Shown piece by piece: positions 5,986-12,910 of a stretch of DNA of 14,109 nt (the first letter of the stretch is position 1; every line of letters begins with the position of its first letter). The notes beneath the pieces were generated by a model. It worked only from the letters and a program-made list of their open reading frames with translations. It did no database searches and was not told the DNA's origin. The stretch is from Rhodospirillaceae bacterium. Its GTDB lineage: Bacteria; Pseudomonadota; Alphaproteobacteria; UBA7985. Both the position numbers and the translations under genes were made by a program. The stretch spans positions 1 to 14,109 of the forward strand of contig PAFB01000001.1 in NCBI GenBank assembly GCA_002700865.1, in the 5' to 3' direction.

Positions 5986-6834
5986 CTAGGTCCACACTGG
6001 CATGGGCAAGTTGTCAATCAACCGAACACCATCCAACCAAGCGGCCACCAATGCCCGACTGGGGCGCGAGAAATCATTCACCGGCCGCAAGCCCGCAGCA
6101 GAACGAACCACGGCATACTCAACTTCAAGACCGTGGGATTCCAAGGTGTCTCGCATCATTTTTTCTGCGGTGGATGGATGGTTTGCCGCCGCGGCCGCTT
6201 GCAAGGCGAGATACACGGCCCGCGCTTTTTCCCGAGACGCATTGGACAACCGCTCATTTCGGCTGGATCGGGCCAATCCATTGGCTTCACGCGACGTGGG
6301 CACGGCATGAATTCTGGGCCCGCCGTCTCGGCTCACCATGGCTTGCACCAGCTGCAGTTGTTGCCAATCTTTTTCGCCAAAAACGGCCACCTTGGGTTGC
6401 ACCAAATCAAACAGCCGCTGCACCACCCGAGCCACTCCAGCAAAATGTCCCGGCCGGTGGGCGTCTTCAAGTCCGGGGTTTGTGGCCACCATGGGAAGAT
6501 CTGGCGTCGGCACATCAACCTCGTCTGGGTAGATGTCTTGCTGGGTGGGGCCCCAGACCACATCGGCCCCCGCAGATTCGGCCAATCCAGCGTCCACTTC
6601 GAACCGGCGCGGATAGCCGGCAAAATCCTCTTGGTTGTTGAATTGATCAGGATTCACAAAAACGCTCACCACCACCGGCCGACCCAGACTCTTGGCGGTC
6701 CGCACCAATTCCAGATGGCCTTCGTGCAACCCACCCATGGTTGGCACAAAGACACCGCCCGAGAACGCATCTAAACCTGCATTTTCCGTCAATCTTGCCA
6801 CGAATTCATCATCGTAGATCAGACGAAGTGCCAA
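5986..6834 (-). CDS. panC: Pantoate--beta-alanine ligase
   Basis: A 282-residue pantothenate synthetase that joins pantoate and beta-alanine with ATP through a pantoyl-adenylate, leading to CoA. The motifs in order are FVPTMGGLHEGHLELV (29-44), holding the HIGH-like H37xxGH; VSVFVNPDQFN (56-66); the pantoate site HRPGHFAGVARVVQRLFDLV (126-145); VFGEKDWQQLQLV (151-163); and SSRNERLS (190-197), the KMSKS-like loop. The start is unusual: the first in-frame start is TTG at 6834, since the frame closes at 6853-6855 with no ATG or GTG in between, and no clear Shine-Dalgarno precedes it. It heads panC-nadD-mutM and is divergent from iscS across 43 bp, so promoters of the two operons must overlap or lie inside the coding regions. 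Confidence 0.93.
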   Translation of the reverse strand: MALRLIYDDEFVARLTENAGLDAFSGGVFVPTMGGLHEGHLELVRTAKSLGRPVVVSVFVNPDQFNNQEDFAGYPRRFEVDAGLAESAGADVVWGPTQQDIYPDEVDVPTPDLPMVATNPGLEDAHRPGHFAGVARVVQRLFDLVQPKVAVFGEKDWQQLQLVQAMVSRDGGPRIHAVPTSREANGLARSSRNERLSNASREKARAVYLALQAAAAANHPSTAEKMMRDTLESHGLEVEYAVVRSAAGLRPVNDFSRPSRALVAAWLDGVRLIDNLPMPVWT

Positions 6835-6877
6835 TGTTTGGCCGGGGGTTGGCTAGAATGGGTGGTATTCACAAGCC

Positions 6878-8119
6878 ATGACCGCACAAGACACCACCAT
6901 CTATTTTGACCATGCCTCGACCACGCCCTGCGACCAGCGGGTGGTGGACGCCATGCTCCCCTACTTCACCTCGATTTACGGCAACTCAAGCAGCCGGAAC
7001 CACGCGTACGGCTGGGAAGCTGAAAACGGAGTGGATACCGCACGATCGCAAGTTGCCGATCTTCTGGGGGCCCAACCCAAGGAAATCATTTTTACTTCCG
7101 GGGCCACCGAATCGAACAATATTGCCATTAAGGGCGCGGCTCGAATGTACGCCAAAGCCCCGGCTGGCTCCGAAAGCCGTGGGCACATCATCACCGCGGT
7201 CCACGAGCACAAAGCCGTCATCGACCCTTGCCGCCGCTTGGAACGTGAAGGCTTTGATGTGACGTTCTTGGAACCAGGTGCAGATGGCATCATCACCGCA
7301 CAAATGGTCAAAGATGCACTCCGCGATGACACCATTCTGGTGTCCATCATGTGGGCCAACAACGAGCTCGGCACTATCAACGAAATTCCGTGCATTGGCA
7401 AGATCTGCAAAGAACATGGTGCGGTGTTCCACACCGATGCCACCCAGTGGGTCGGAAAACTTCCTACGGATGTCGAAGCAGACAATATTGATTTGCTTTC
7501 ACTCTCGGCCCACAAAATGTATGGACCCAAAGGTGTGGGCGCCTTGTATGTCCGGCGACGTCGACCTCGCGTACGTCTGCAAGCCATCCAAGATGGCGGC
7601 GGTCACGAACGCGGCTTCCGCTCGGGCACCCTGAACGTCAGCAGCATTGTGGGGCTGGGGGCAGCCTGTGCTGTCGCCAAAGAGGAAATGGAAGCCGAAG
7701 GGAAACGGCTCAGCGCACTCCGCGACAAGCTCGAAAACGAACTGATGTCACGGCTTGAAGTGGTGGAAGTCAATGGCCACCGCGATCATCGCCTGCCACA
7801 CATGACCAACATCTCCTTTGGCTTCGTCGAGGGTGAATCTTTGATGATGGGCATCAAAAACATCGCTTGCTCTTCAGGTTCGGCTTGCACCTCAGCATCC
7901 CTCGAACCCAGTTATGTCCTCAAGGCACTTGGAGTTGGTGATGAACTTGCCCACTCCTCGTTGCGACTCTCCCTTGGACGACACACCACCGAAGCTGAAG
8001 TCGACGAAGCCATCGAAGGCATCGCCGCTGCAGTACAACACTTGCGGGCCATGAGCCCTCTGTTCGATCTCTGGAAAGAAGGGGTCGATATTTCCAAGAT
8101 TGAGTGGCAGTCGCATTGA
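6878..8119 (+). CDS. iscS: Cysteine desulfurase, IscS type
   Basis: A 413-residue PLP enzyme that takes sulfur from cysteine and passes it as a persulfide to IscU. The PLP lysine is K213 in SAHKMYGPKGVG, the cofactor-stacking histidine is H111 (HEHKAV), and the mobile persulfide cysteine is C337 in SGSACTSASLEPSYVLKALG, matching IscS rather than SufS. Residues 71-86 (FTSGATESNNIAIKG region) form the phosphate site. The end EGVDISKIEWQSH resembles the IscU-binding C-terminus of IscS. The ATG at 6878 is the first start in frame with the conserved IYFDHASTTP; upstream signals are weak, though TAGAAT at 6854-6859 could be a -10. It heads iscS-iscU-iscA. Confidence 0.94.
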   Translation: MTAQDTTIYFDHASTTPCDQRVVDAMLPYFTSIYGNSSSRNHAYGWEAENGVDTARSQVADLLGAQPKEIIFTSGATESNNIAIKGAARMYAKAPAGSESRGHIITAVHEHKAVIDPCRRLEREGFDVTFLEPGADGIITAQMVKDALRDDTILVSIMWANNELGTINEIPCIGKICKEHGAVFHTDATQWVGKLPTDVEADNIDLLSLSAHKMYGPKGVGALYVRRRRPRVRLQAIQDGGGHERGFRSGTLNVSSIVGLGAACAVAKEEMEAEGKRLSALRDKLENELMSRLEVVEVNGHRDHRLPHMTNISFGFVEGESLMMGIKNIACSSGSACTSASLEPSYVLKALGVGDELAHSSLRLSLGRHTTEAEVDEAIEGIAAAVQHLRAMSPLFDLWKEGVDISKIEWQSH

Positions 8120-8128
8120 ACCAAACCA

Positions 8129-8151
8129 AATTGACCAACGAATGGTCAATT
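8129..8151. repeat. Perfect 9-bp inverted repeat in the iscS-iscU spacer
   Basis: AATTGACCA (8129-8137) and TGGTCAATT (8143-8151) are exact inverted copies around a five-base centre. The element begins nine bases after the iscS stop and ends just before the iscU Shine-Dalgarno AAAGGA (8155-8160). It could be a dimeric regulator operator in DNA, or a hairpin in the transcript that controls iscU translation or mRNA stability. It does not match the E. coli IscR site as I remember it. The repeat is certain; the role is not. Confidence 0.6.
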
Positions 8152-8165
8152 GCGAAAGGAAAACC

Positions 8166-8591
8166 ATGGCCTACAGTGAAAAAGTTGTCGAGCATTTTCA
8201 AAAGCCACTTAACGTCGGCTCCTTCGGGTCTTCATCTGACGTCAAAGACCGCTCCGATATTGGCGTAGGTATCGTCGGCGCTCCAGAATGTGGCGATGTC
8301 ATGCAGCTCCATATCAAGGTGGACGAGGCCGGCAAAATTGAAGACGCCAAATTCAAATGCTTCGGCTGTGGCTCGGCGATTGCGTCTTCTTCTTTGGCCA
8401 CAGAGTGGATCAAAGGTCGCACCGTTGATGAAGCCCTTGCCATCAAGAACACTGAGATTGTCGAAGAGTTGGCTTTGCCTCCGGTCAAAATCCACTGCTC
8501 GGTCTTGGCAGAAGATTCCATCCGGACCGCCATCAACGACTGGAAGAAAAAGAACGGTCACGACGTCGAGGACGACCATCATCATCACTGA
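8166..8591 (+). CDS. iscU: Iron-sulfur cluster scaffold IscU
   Basis: A 141-residue IscU that assembles 2Fe-2S and 4Fe-4S clusters from IscS-derived sulfur. Cluster ligands are C42 (GAPECGDVM, with the conserved D44), C65 (FKCFGCGSAIASSS) and C111, with H110 beside it (KIHCSVLAEDSI). The HscA-binding motif LPPVK is intact at 104-108. I chose the ATG at 8166 because AAAGGA lies five bases upstream and MAYSEKVVEHF is the normal IscU start; the frame is open further upstream but that part overlaps the end of iscS. The tail DVEDDHHHH is an acidic/His end not usual for IscU. It lies 46 bp after iscS. Confidence 0.95.
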   Translation: MAYSEKVVEHFQKPLNVGSFGSSSDVKDRSDIGVGIVGAPECGDVMQLHIKVDEAGKIEDAKFKCFGCGSAIASSSLATEWIKGRTVDEALAIKNTEIVEELALPPVKIHCSVLAEDSIRTAINDWKKKNGHDVEDDHHHH

Positions 8592-8665
8592 GCTCGGACG
8601 ACGCCGAGTCTTGACCCGCACCAAACCACACCGACCCAACTGAACCACAGCCGAAGGAACCAACC

Positions 8666-9064
8666 ATGTCCGTGATCGTCACCCCAACCGCCATCAAAGA
8701 AGTTGGCGACATCATGAAGCAGCAGAGCCTGAACCCAGAAACCACCTGCCTCCGGGTAGGGGTCAAGGGCGGAGGCTGCTCGGGCTTCTCGTACTTGCTC
8801 GACCTGACTGAGAATCAAAAAGAAACCGACGAAGTTTGGACCTGCCGGGCGATGGTCGTCGATGGGAAAGCCAGCGAAGCCGAAGAAGGCTCCGGAGAAT
8901 CCGAGAACATGGTGGAGGTCCGGGTGATTTGCGATCCCAAGAGTTACCTCTATTTGAATGGCACCACTGTTGATTTCAGAGACGAATTGATGGGGCGGGG
9001 ATTTGTGTTCAATAACCCCAACGCCAACGCGACCTGCGGCTGCGGATCCTCATTCTCCGCCTGA
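8666..9064 (+). CDS. iscA: A-type iron-sulfur carrier protein (IscA/HesB family) with an insert
   Basis: A 132-residue A-type carrier that receives and delivers Fe-S clusters or iron. The three ligand cysteines are C38 (GGGCSGFSY), C124 and C126 (NATCGCGSSF), with normal flanks such as YLYLNGTTVDF (95-104) and GFVFNNPNA. It is about 25 residues longer than IscA: between the DEVW strand and VEVRV there is an acidic, Ser/Gly-rich stretch (about residues 62-82, DGKASEAEEGSGESEN) that the usual family lacks. IscA, ErpA and SufA cannot be told apart confidently; IscA is used because of its neighbours. GAAGGA sits seven bases before the ATG. The 74-bp spacer before it has only a weak 5-bp hairpin (8593-8608). 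Confidence 0.88.
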   Translation: MSVIVTPTAIKEVGDIMKQQSLNPETTCLRVGVKGGGCSGFSYLLDLTENQKETDEVWTCRAMVVDGKASEAEEGSGESENMVEVRVICDPKSYLYLNGTTVDFRDELMGRGFVFNNPNANATCGCGSSFSA

Positions 9065-9115
9065 ACAGGCCGAAATCGACCTGAGGAAGCCACGCCAGAG
9101 AGCCGATATGGCTTT

Positions 9116-10087
9116 ATGCGCTTGAATATTGCCCTTGATGCCGTCAGGCAAGCCTCACTTGCGGCCAAATCCGTTCAACGCAGCTTGGACCGAGTTTCCG
9201 AGTTGACCAAAGATGACCGGTCCCCTGTCACCGTGGCGGACTTTGCGGCCCAAGCCATCGTGGCTTCGATCTTGCGTGATGCTGATGGCAGCACCCCTTT
9301 GGTCGGTGAAGAGACCAGTGCCGCGCTCCGCGAACCTGAAAATAACGCTCTGCTTGCCTTGGTGACGGAAGCCGTCTCTTCAGCAATTGGGGAACGGTCC
9401 CCTGACGATGTCCTGACCCTTCTTGATCATGGTGGACACGACGCCAGTGCACCGGAGTACTGGGTGCTTGATCCTGTTGATGGCACCAAAGGATTTCTCC
9501 GCGGAGAACACTTTGCGGTGGCCCTGGGCCTGGTGTGCGATGGGCATCCCACTTTGGGTGTCCTTGGTTGTCCCAACCTGCACGTCGCCACGACCCAAAG
9601 TCCCGAAGCAGTCGACGGACAAGGGGTCATCGTGGCGGCCGAAGCTGGACAAGGCTGTGCCACAGGTGGAATGGAAGGGCCGCTGGCACCGGTCAAGAGG
9701 AGCACATGCGAAGGACTGGTCCGGGTGTGCACTTCTGTCGAAGCAGCCCACACCGACCACACCGCCGTTGATGCGGCCATGCAAACCCTCGGACGAGAGT
9801 GGACTGGAGTGCGACTCGACTCTCAGGCCAAATACGGTCTCCTTGCCCGCGATCAAGCCGACGCTTACCTGAGATTGCCAAGACCAGGAAAGCGATACGT
9901 CGAGCGGGTTTGGGACCACGCCGCGGGCGCGCTGGTGGCGATGGAATCGGGAACCACCGTGACCGACATCTCGGGCAAACCACTGGACTTTGGCCACGGA
10001 CGCGGGCTGGAGCAAAACACGGGTGTTGTTGCGGCCGCCCCAGAAATCCACAGCGCTTTGCTTCAAGCAGTGAGGTCTTCCGGATGA
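9116..10087 (+). CDS. 3'(2'),5'-bisphosphate nucleotidase, Hal2/CysQ type of the inositol monophosphatase family
   Basis: A 323-residue Mg2+-dependent phosphatase that probably converts 3'-phosphoadenosine 5'-phosphate (PAP) to AMP, relieving the by-product of sulfate reduction or sulfation. Motifs are KDDRSPVTVADFAAQA (32-47), the metal-binding VGEE (63-66), WVLDPVDGTKGFLRGEHFAV (116-135) with D119 and D122, DSQAKYGLLAR (235-245) and the C-terminal RVWDHAAGALVAMESGT (264-280) with D267. GTKGFLRG and DSQAKYG point to the Hal2/SAL1-like PAP phosphatase branch rather than inositol or fructose phosphatases. The ATG at 9116 follows iscA by 51 bp; GAGGAAG lies about 27 bases upstream. The stop overlaps the next start (ATGA), so it is translationally coupled to an SLC13 transporter. 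Confidence 0.85.
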   Translation: MRLNIALDAVRQASLAAKSVQRSLDRVSELTKDDRSPVTVADFAAQAIVASILRDADGSTPLVGEETSAALREPENNALLALVTEAVSSAIGERSPDDVLTLLDHGGHDASAPEYWVLDPVDGTKGFLRGEHFAVALGLVCDGHPTLGVLGCPNLHVATTQSPEAVDGQGVIVAAEAGQGCATGGMEGPLAPVKRSTCEGLVRVCTSVEAAHTDHTAVDAAMQTLGREWTGVRLDSQAKYGLLARDQADAYLRLPRPGKRYVERVWDHAAGALVAMESGTTVTDISGKPLDFGHGRGLEQNTGVVAAAPEIHSALLQAVRSSG

Positions 10088-11931
10088 GCCCAGAAGGCCT
10101 CTTTGTCCTCGGTGTCATCGGCTTGGTGACGGCGGCTTTGATGAGCCGACGGATCGGCGTCGACACCGCCATGGTTGGAGGGCTTCTGCTGCTGCTGCTG
10201 GCAGATCAAATCTTGGGAGGAGATCGAATTCTTCCCATTCAAGATGGCCTGTCAGGATTCAGTCACAAAGCAGTTGTGATGATTGGTGCTTTGTATGTGG
10301 TCGCGGCTGGACTCCGGGAAACCGGCGGCATCCATCTGATCGCCGGAAAGCTTCTGGGGCGTCCCAAAGGGCTGCTGAGCGCTCAACTCCGCTTGATGCT
10401 CCCGGTAGGTCTTCTGTCCGGCCTCATGAACAACACTCCGCTGGTAGCGATGTACCTCCCGATTTTGGGGGATTGGTGCCGACGGCTTCGGCTTTCCCCT
10501 TCGCGACTGTTCATTCCACTGTCCTTCGCCGCCATCTTTGGTGGAGCCTTAACCGCGATTGGCACTTCGTCGAACATCGTGATCTTGGAGATGTTGCTGG
10601 ACCACGAAGGCCAAGAAGATGTGATGCTGTCGGCCTTGGATGCGCCGCTTCGGCTGGTGCAGGATGGGGTTCCTTCGTTCTTGGCCATTGGAGCTGTGGG
10701 GCTACCACTCATGGTGCTCGGCATTGTGGTCATCGCGCTGACCAATAAGAAACTTCTTCCCGAACGTCAACCGGCTGAACCCCCGAGTTTGGATACCCGT
10801 GACTACCAGTTGGCGATGCGGATTCGAAGCGATGCCCCTTTTGTGGGAAAAACCGTCGAAGCTGCTGACTTGCGACATCTTCCCGGCGTGTACCTCACCA
10901 GAATTGAGCGAGAAGGAAGAAACATCCCTGCCCCCGGGCCAGAAGAAACATTGTTGGAGGGCGACCTTTTGTGGTTCACCGGGATCTTGGATTCGGTCCG
11001 AGACCTCCGGAATATCCGAGGACTCGAAATGCTTGATGGGCAGGCACGGAAAATCCAAGGGGCCCACCAAATTCGAACGTTGGTGGAAGCCGTCGTGTCG
11101 TGGGATTCGGAATTTCATGGCAAATCTGTTCGAGACATTGGATTCCGAACTCGGTTCAATGCGGCGATCATTGCCGTGCGTCGTGGAGGTGTTCCCCTCG
11201 AAGGGAAAATTGGAGACATGATTTTGGAGCGTGGGGACACCCTTCTCCTTGATACCAACGAAAAATTCTTGTCTGACGGTGAAGCACGTGAACAATTCGA
11301 TGTGATTTCGAGAGTGCAGGATTCTCGACCACCAAACCACCGAAAAGCTCAGGCTGCCATTGGCATCGTGCTTTCCATGATTCTGGCAATCGCCTTGGCA
11401 CCTGTCGACAGCGCGGTGGTCGCCCTTACGGCCGCAGGACTGATGGTGCTCAGTCGCTGCTTACCAGGACGGCTGGCTCGAGCCGCAATCGACTTCCCCA
11501 TGCTGCTTGTCATTGGCGCGGCCATTGGGATTGGCCGCGCTATGGAGCACACAGGGGCCGCCGCACAGATCGCAGAACAATTGTTGGCGTTGGCTGCCCC
11601 ACATGGACCATTGGCCATTTTGTCATGCGTGTACTTGCTCGCCGTGGTCTTTGGGAACCTCATCTCAAACAACTCGGCCGCCGTCTTGGTGTTCCCTATT
11701 GCTTTTGCTGCAAGTCAAGCCGTACAACTGGCGGCCGAACCTTTTGCGGCCGCAGTGATCTTGGGCGCAAGCTCAACGTTCCTGTCCCCCGTGTCGTATC
11801 CCACAAACTTGATGGTGTACGGCCCTGGTGGATATCACTTCCTCGACTACGCCCGGATTGGGCTCCCTCTTGTCATCCTGCGGGGCTTGATGATGGTCTT
11901 GCTGATCCCAATATTTTTCCCATTCCAGTAA
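10084..11931 (+). CDS. SLC13-family (divalent anion:Na+ symporter) transporter with two TrkA-C/RCK domains, probable sulfate permease
   Basis: A 615-residue membrane protein. About five helices precede residue 222, carrying LMNNTPLVAMYLP (114-126) and GALTAIGTSSNIVI (154-167), the first SLC13/DASS signature. A soluble central part (about 236-410) contains two TrkA-C-like folds, seen as VGKTVEAADLRHLPGVYLTRIEREG (254-278) ending in LEGDLLWFTG, and GKSVRDIGFRTRFNAAIIAVRRGG (346-369) ending in LERGDTLLLD. The second membrane half has SNNSAAVLVFPIA (528-540) and GASSTFLSPVSYPTNLMVYGPGGY (561-584), the mirrored signature. Proteins of this layout include sulfate/thiosulfate transporters of algae and cyanobacteria. 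The start ATG at 10084 overlaps the nucleotidase stop by four bases. The substrate is inferred from that coupling to a PAP phosphatase. Confidence 0.88.
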   Translation: MSPEGLFVLGVIGLVTAALMSRRIGVDTAMVGGLLLLLLADQILGGDRILPIQDGLSGFSHKAVVMIGALYVVAAGLRETGGIHLIAGKLLGRPKGLLSAQLRLMLPVGLLSGLMNNTPLVAMYLPILGDWCRRLRLSPSRLFIPLSFAAIFGGALTAIGTSSNIVILEMLLDHEGQEDVMLSALDAPLRLVQDGVPSFLAIGAVGLPLMVLGIVVIALTNKKLLPERQPAEPPSLDTRDYQLAMRIRSDAPFVGKTVEAADLRHLPGVYLTRIEREGRNIPAPGPEETLLEGDLLWFTGILDSVRDLRNIRGLEMLDGQARKIQGAHQIRTLVEAVVSWDSEFHGKSVRDIGFRTRFNAAIIAVRRGGVPLEGKIGDMILERGDTLLLDTNEKFLSDGEAREQFDVISRVQDSRPPNHRKAQAAIGIVLSMILAIALAPVDSAVVALTAAGLMVLSRCLPGRLARAAIDFPMLLVIGAAIGIGRAMEHTGAAAQIAEQLLALAAPHGPLAILSCVYLLAVVFGNLISNNSAAVLVFPIAFAASQAVQLAAEPFAAAVILGASSTFLSPVSYPTNLMVYGPGGYHFLDYARIGLPLVILRGLMMVLLIPIFFPFQ

Positions 11932-11938
11932 TCACCAA

Positions 11939-12868
11939 GTGTGCAGAAGTCGCCGATTGCAAACGATCAAAAAAACAATCTGGTTTGCTGTGATCTGTGT
12001 TGGGGCCTTGCTCCTCATAGGCCAGTACATCACCGATCGATTCAGCACGATTCAATTGGTCCACTGGGTGCCAACCATCTTGATCCCGCTCTTGGGGGTT
12101 CTTTGTGTCACTCTTGGCAACACACGACAACTGAGAGCCACCAGCATCACCTTCTGTGTGATCGCAGTGGGACACTGGGTCATCCATGATTGGAAGCCAA
12201 AAAGCCCAATAGATTTCCAACAACAACCCTTCGTTTTCACCCACTGGACGGTGGAAGAGATCGATGAGGATCGTGCCCGATCCACAATCGAGGTGGCCAG
12301 TCAGTTTGAAACCGATTTTTTGTGCTTGGTCAATATCAACACCGTGTTGAGGCTCCCTTGGAAAGAGCAACTCAAACACCTTCCTTATCAAGAGGCGAGG
12401 TGGCCTTTTCTGTTTGCCTCCAAATGGCCTCTGAAGTGTGAATTGGTGTTGAGTGAAAATCACACCGTCGCACATCCTTTAAACATCGCTCGAGGCTCCA
12501 TTGAGCATCCTGACGGAATCATCGAGTTTGTGGCTTTGGACTGCCCGTCTGATCCGAGTCTCTCTCGCATGGGAACATCACACCGTATTCGACAAGCACT
12601 TGGACCATGCACCGCAGATTTGGTCTTTGGCGACTTCAACTGCCCTCGCCATGCCGCCTCGATTCAACAAGCATTTCCCGATCACACCCACGCGTTCGAC
12701 CACGCTGGTAACGGTCCAATCGTGACGTGGCCGACACGATTTCCGATCCTGCATTTGGACCATCTGCTCTTGAGCGATCGGTGGACGTGTGTGAAGTACG
12801 GCACGTACCGCCCCGAGGTGGGAGACCACCTCCCGCAACACGCGCGATTGATCAGATCAACCCCATAA
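11939..12868 (+). CDS. Membrane-anchored endonuclease/exonuclease/phosphatase (EEP) superfamily protein, degenerate active site
   Basis: A 309-residue protein with three N-terminal hydrophobic segments (about 13-30, 41-60 and 67-83) and a C-terminal EEP-like domain. The late motifs are good: LVFGDFNCPRH (228-238), TWPTRFPILHLDHLLLSD (263-280) with the D-H pair, and VGDHLPQHARL (294-304). The early part is altered: where the family has a metal-binding Glu in an LQE motif, this protein has L130-V131-N132 (DFLCLVNIN), and the usual His-containing motif after the middle strand reads ALDCPSD. Substrate cannot be said, and activity is uncertain. The start is GTG at 11939, seven bases after the transporter stop; TTG at 11957 with AGAAG upstream is an alternative. 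It probably belongs to the same transcript. Confidence 0.7.
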   Translation: MCRSRRLQTIKKTIWFAVICVGALLLIGQYITDRFSTIQLVHWVPTILIPLLGVLCVTLGNTRQLRATSITFCVIAVGHWVIHDWKPKSPIDFQQQPFVFTHWTVEEIDEDRARSTIEVASQFETDFLCLVNINTVLRLPWKEQLKHLPYQEARWPFLFASKWPLKCELVLSENHTVAHPLNIARGSIEHPDGIIEFVALDCPSDPSLSRMGTSHRIRQALGPCTADLVFGDFNCPRHAASIQQAFPDHTHAFDHAGNGPIVTWPTRFPILHLDHLLLSDRWTCVKYGTYRPEVGDHLPQHARLIRSTP

Positions 12869-12880
12869 TCTGAATGGGGT
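12860..12880. terminator. Hairpin overlapping the EEP-gene stop codon in the convergent spacer
   Basis: ACCCCAT (12860-12866) pairs perfectly with ATGGGGT (12874-12880) around a seven-base loop. The left arm runs into the TAA stop of the EEP gene (12866-12868), and the 42-bp spacer separates this gene from the convergent pseudopilin gene. The position suits transcript termination for both, though no clear T tract follows on either strand. Confidence 0.45.
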
Positions 12881-12910
12881 GAATGAGGTGATCACAAACA
12901 ATCAGGGTCA

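Noticed and set aside
5685..6774. Plus-strand frames of 318 and 293 codons opposite panC and nadD
   Set aside because: Pro/Arg/His-rich shadow translations of panC and nadD with no domain; no ribosome site.
8100..8165. 22-residue extension of IscU
   Set aside because: The Shine-Dalgarno at 8155-8160 fits the ATG at 8166, and the extension overlaps iscS.
8593..8608. CTCGG/CCGAG hairpin in the iscU-iscA spacer
   Set aside because: Only five base pairs and no T tract; likely chance.
9799..10083. 95-residue N-terminal extension of the SLC13 protein
   Set aside because: It overlaps the nucleotidase gene, is Arg/Pro-rich, and the ATGA junction at 10084 gives a natural start.
9380..10172. Minus-strand frames of 228 and 159 codons opposite the nucleotidase gene
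   Set aside because: The sense strand encodes all Hal2-family motifs; the antisense products match nothing I know.
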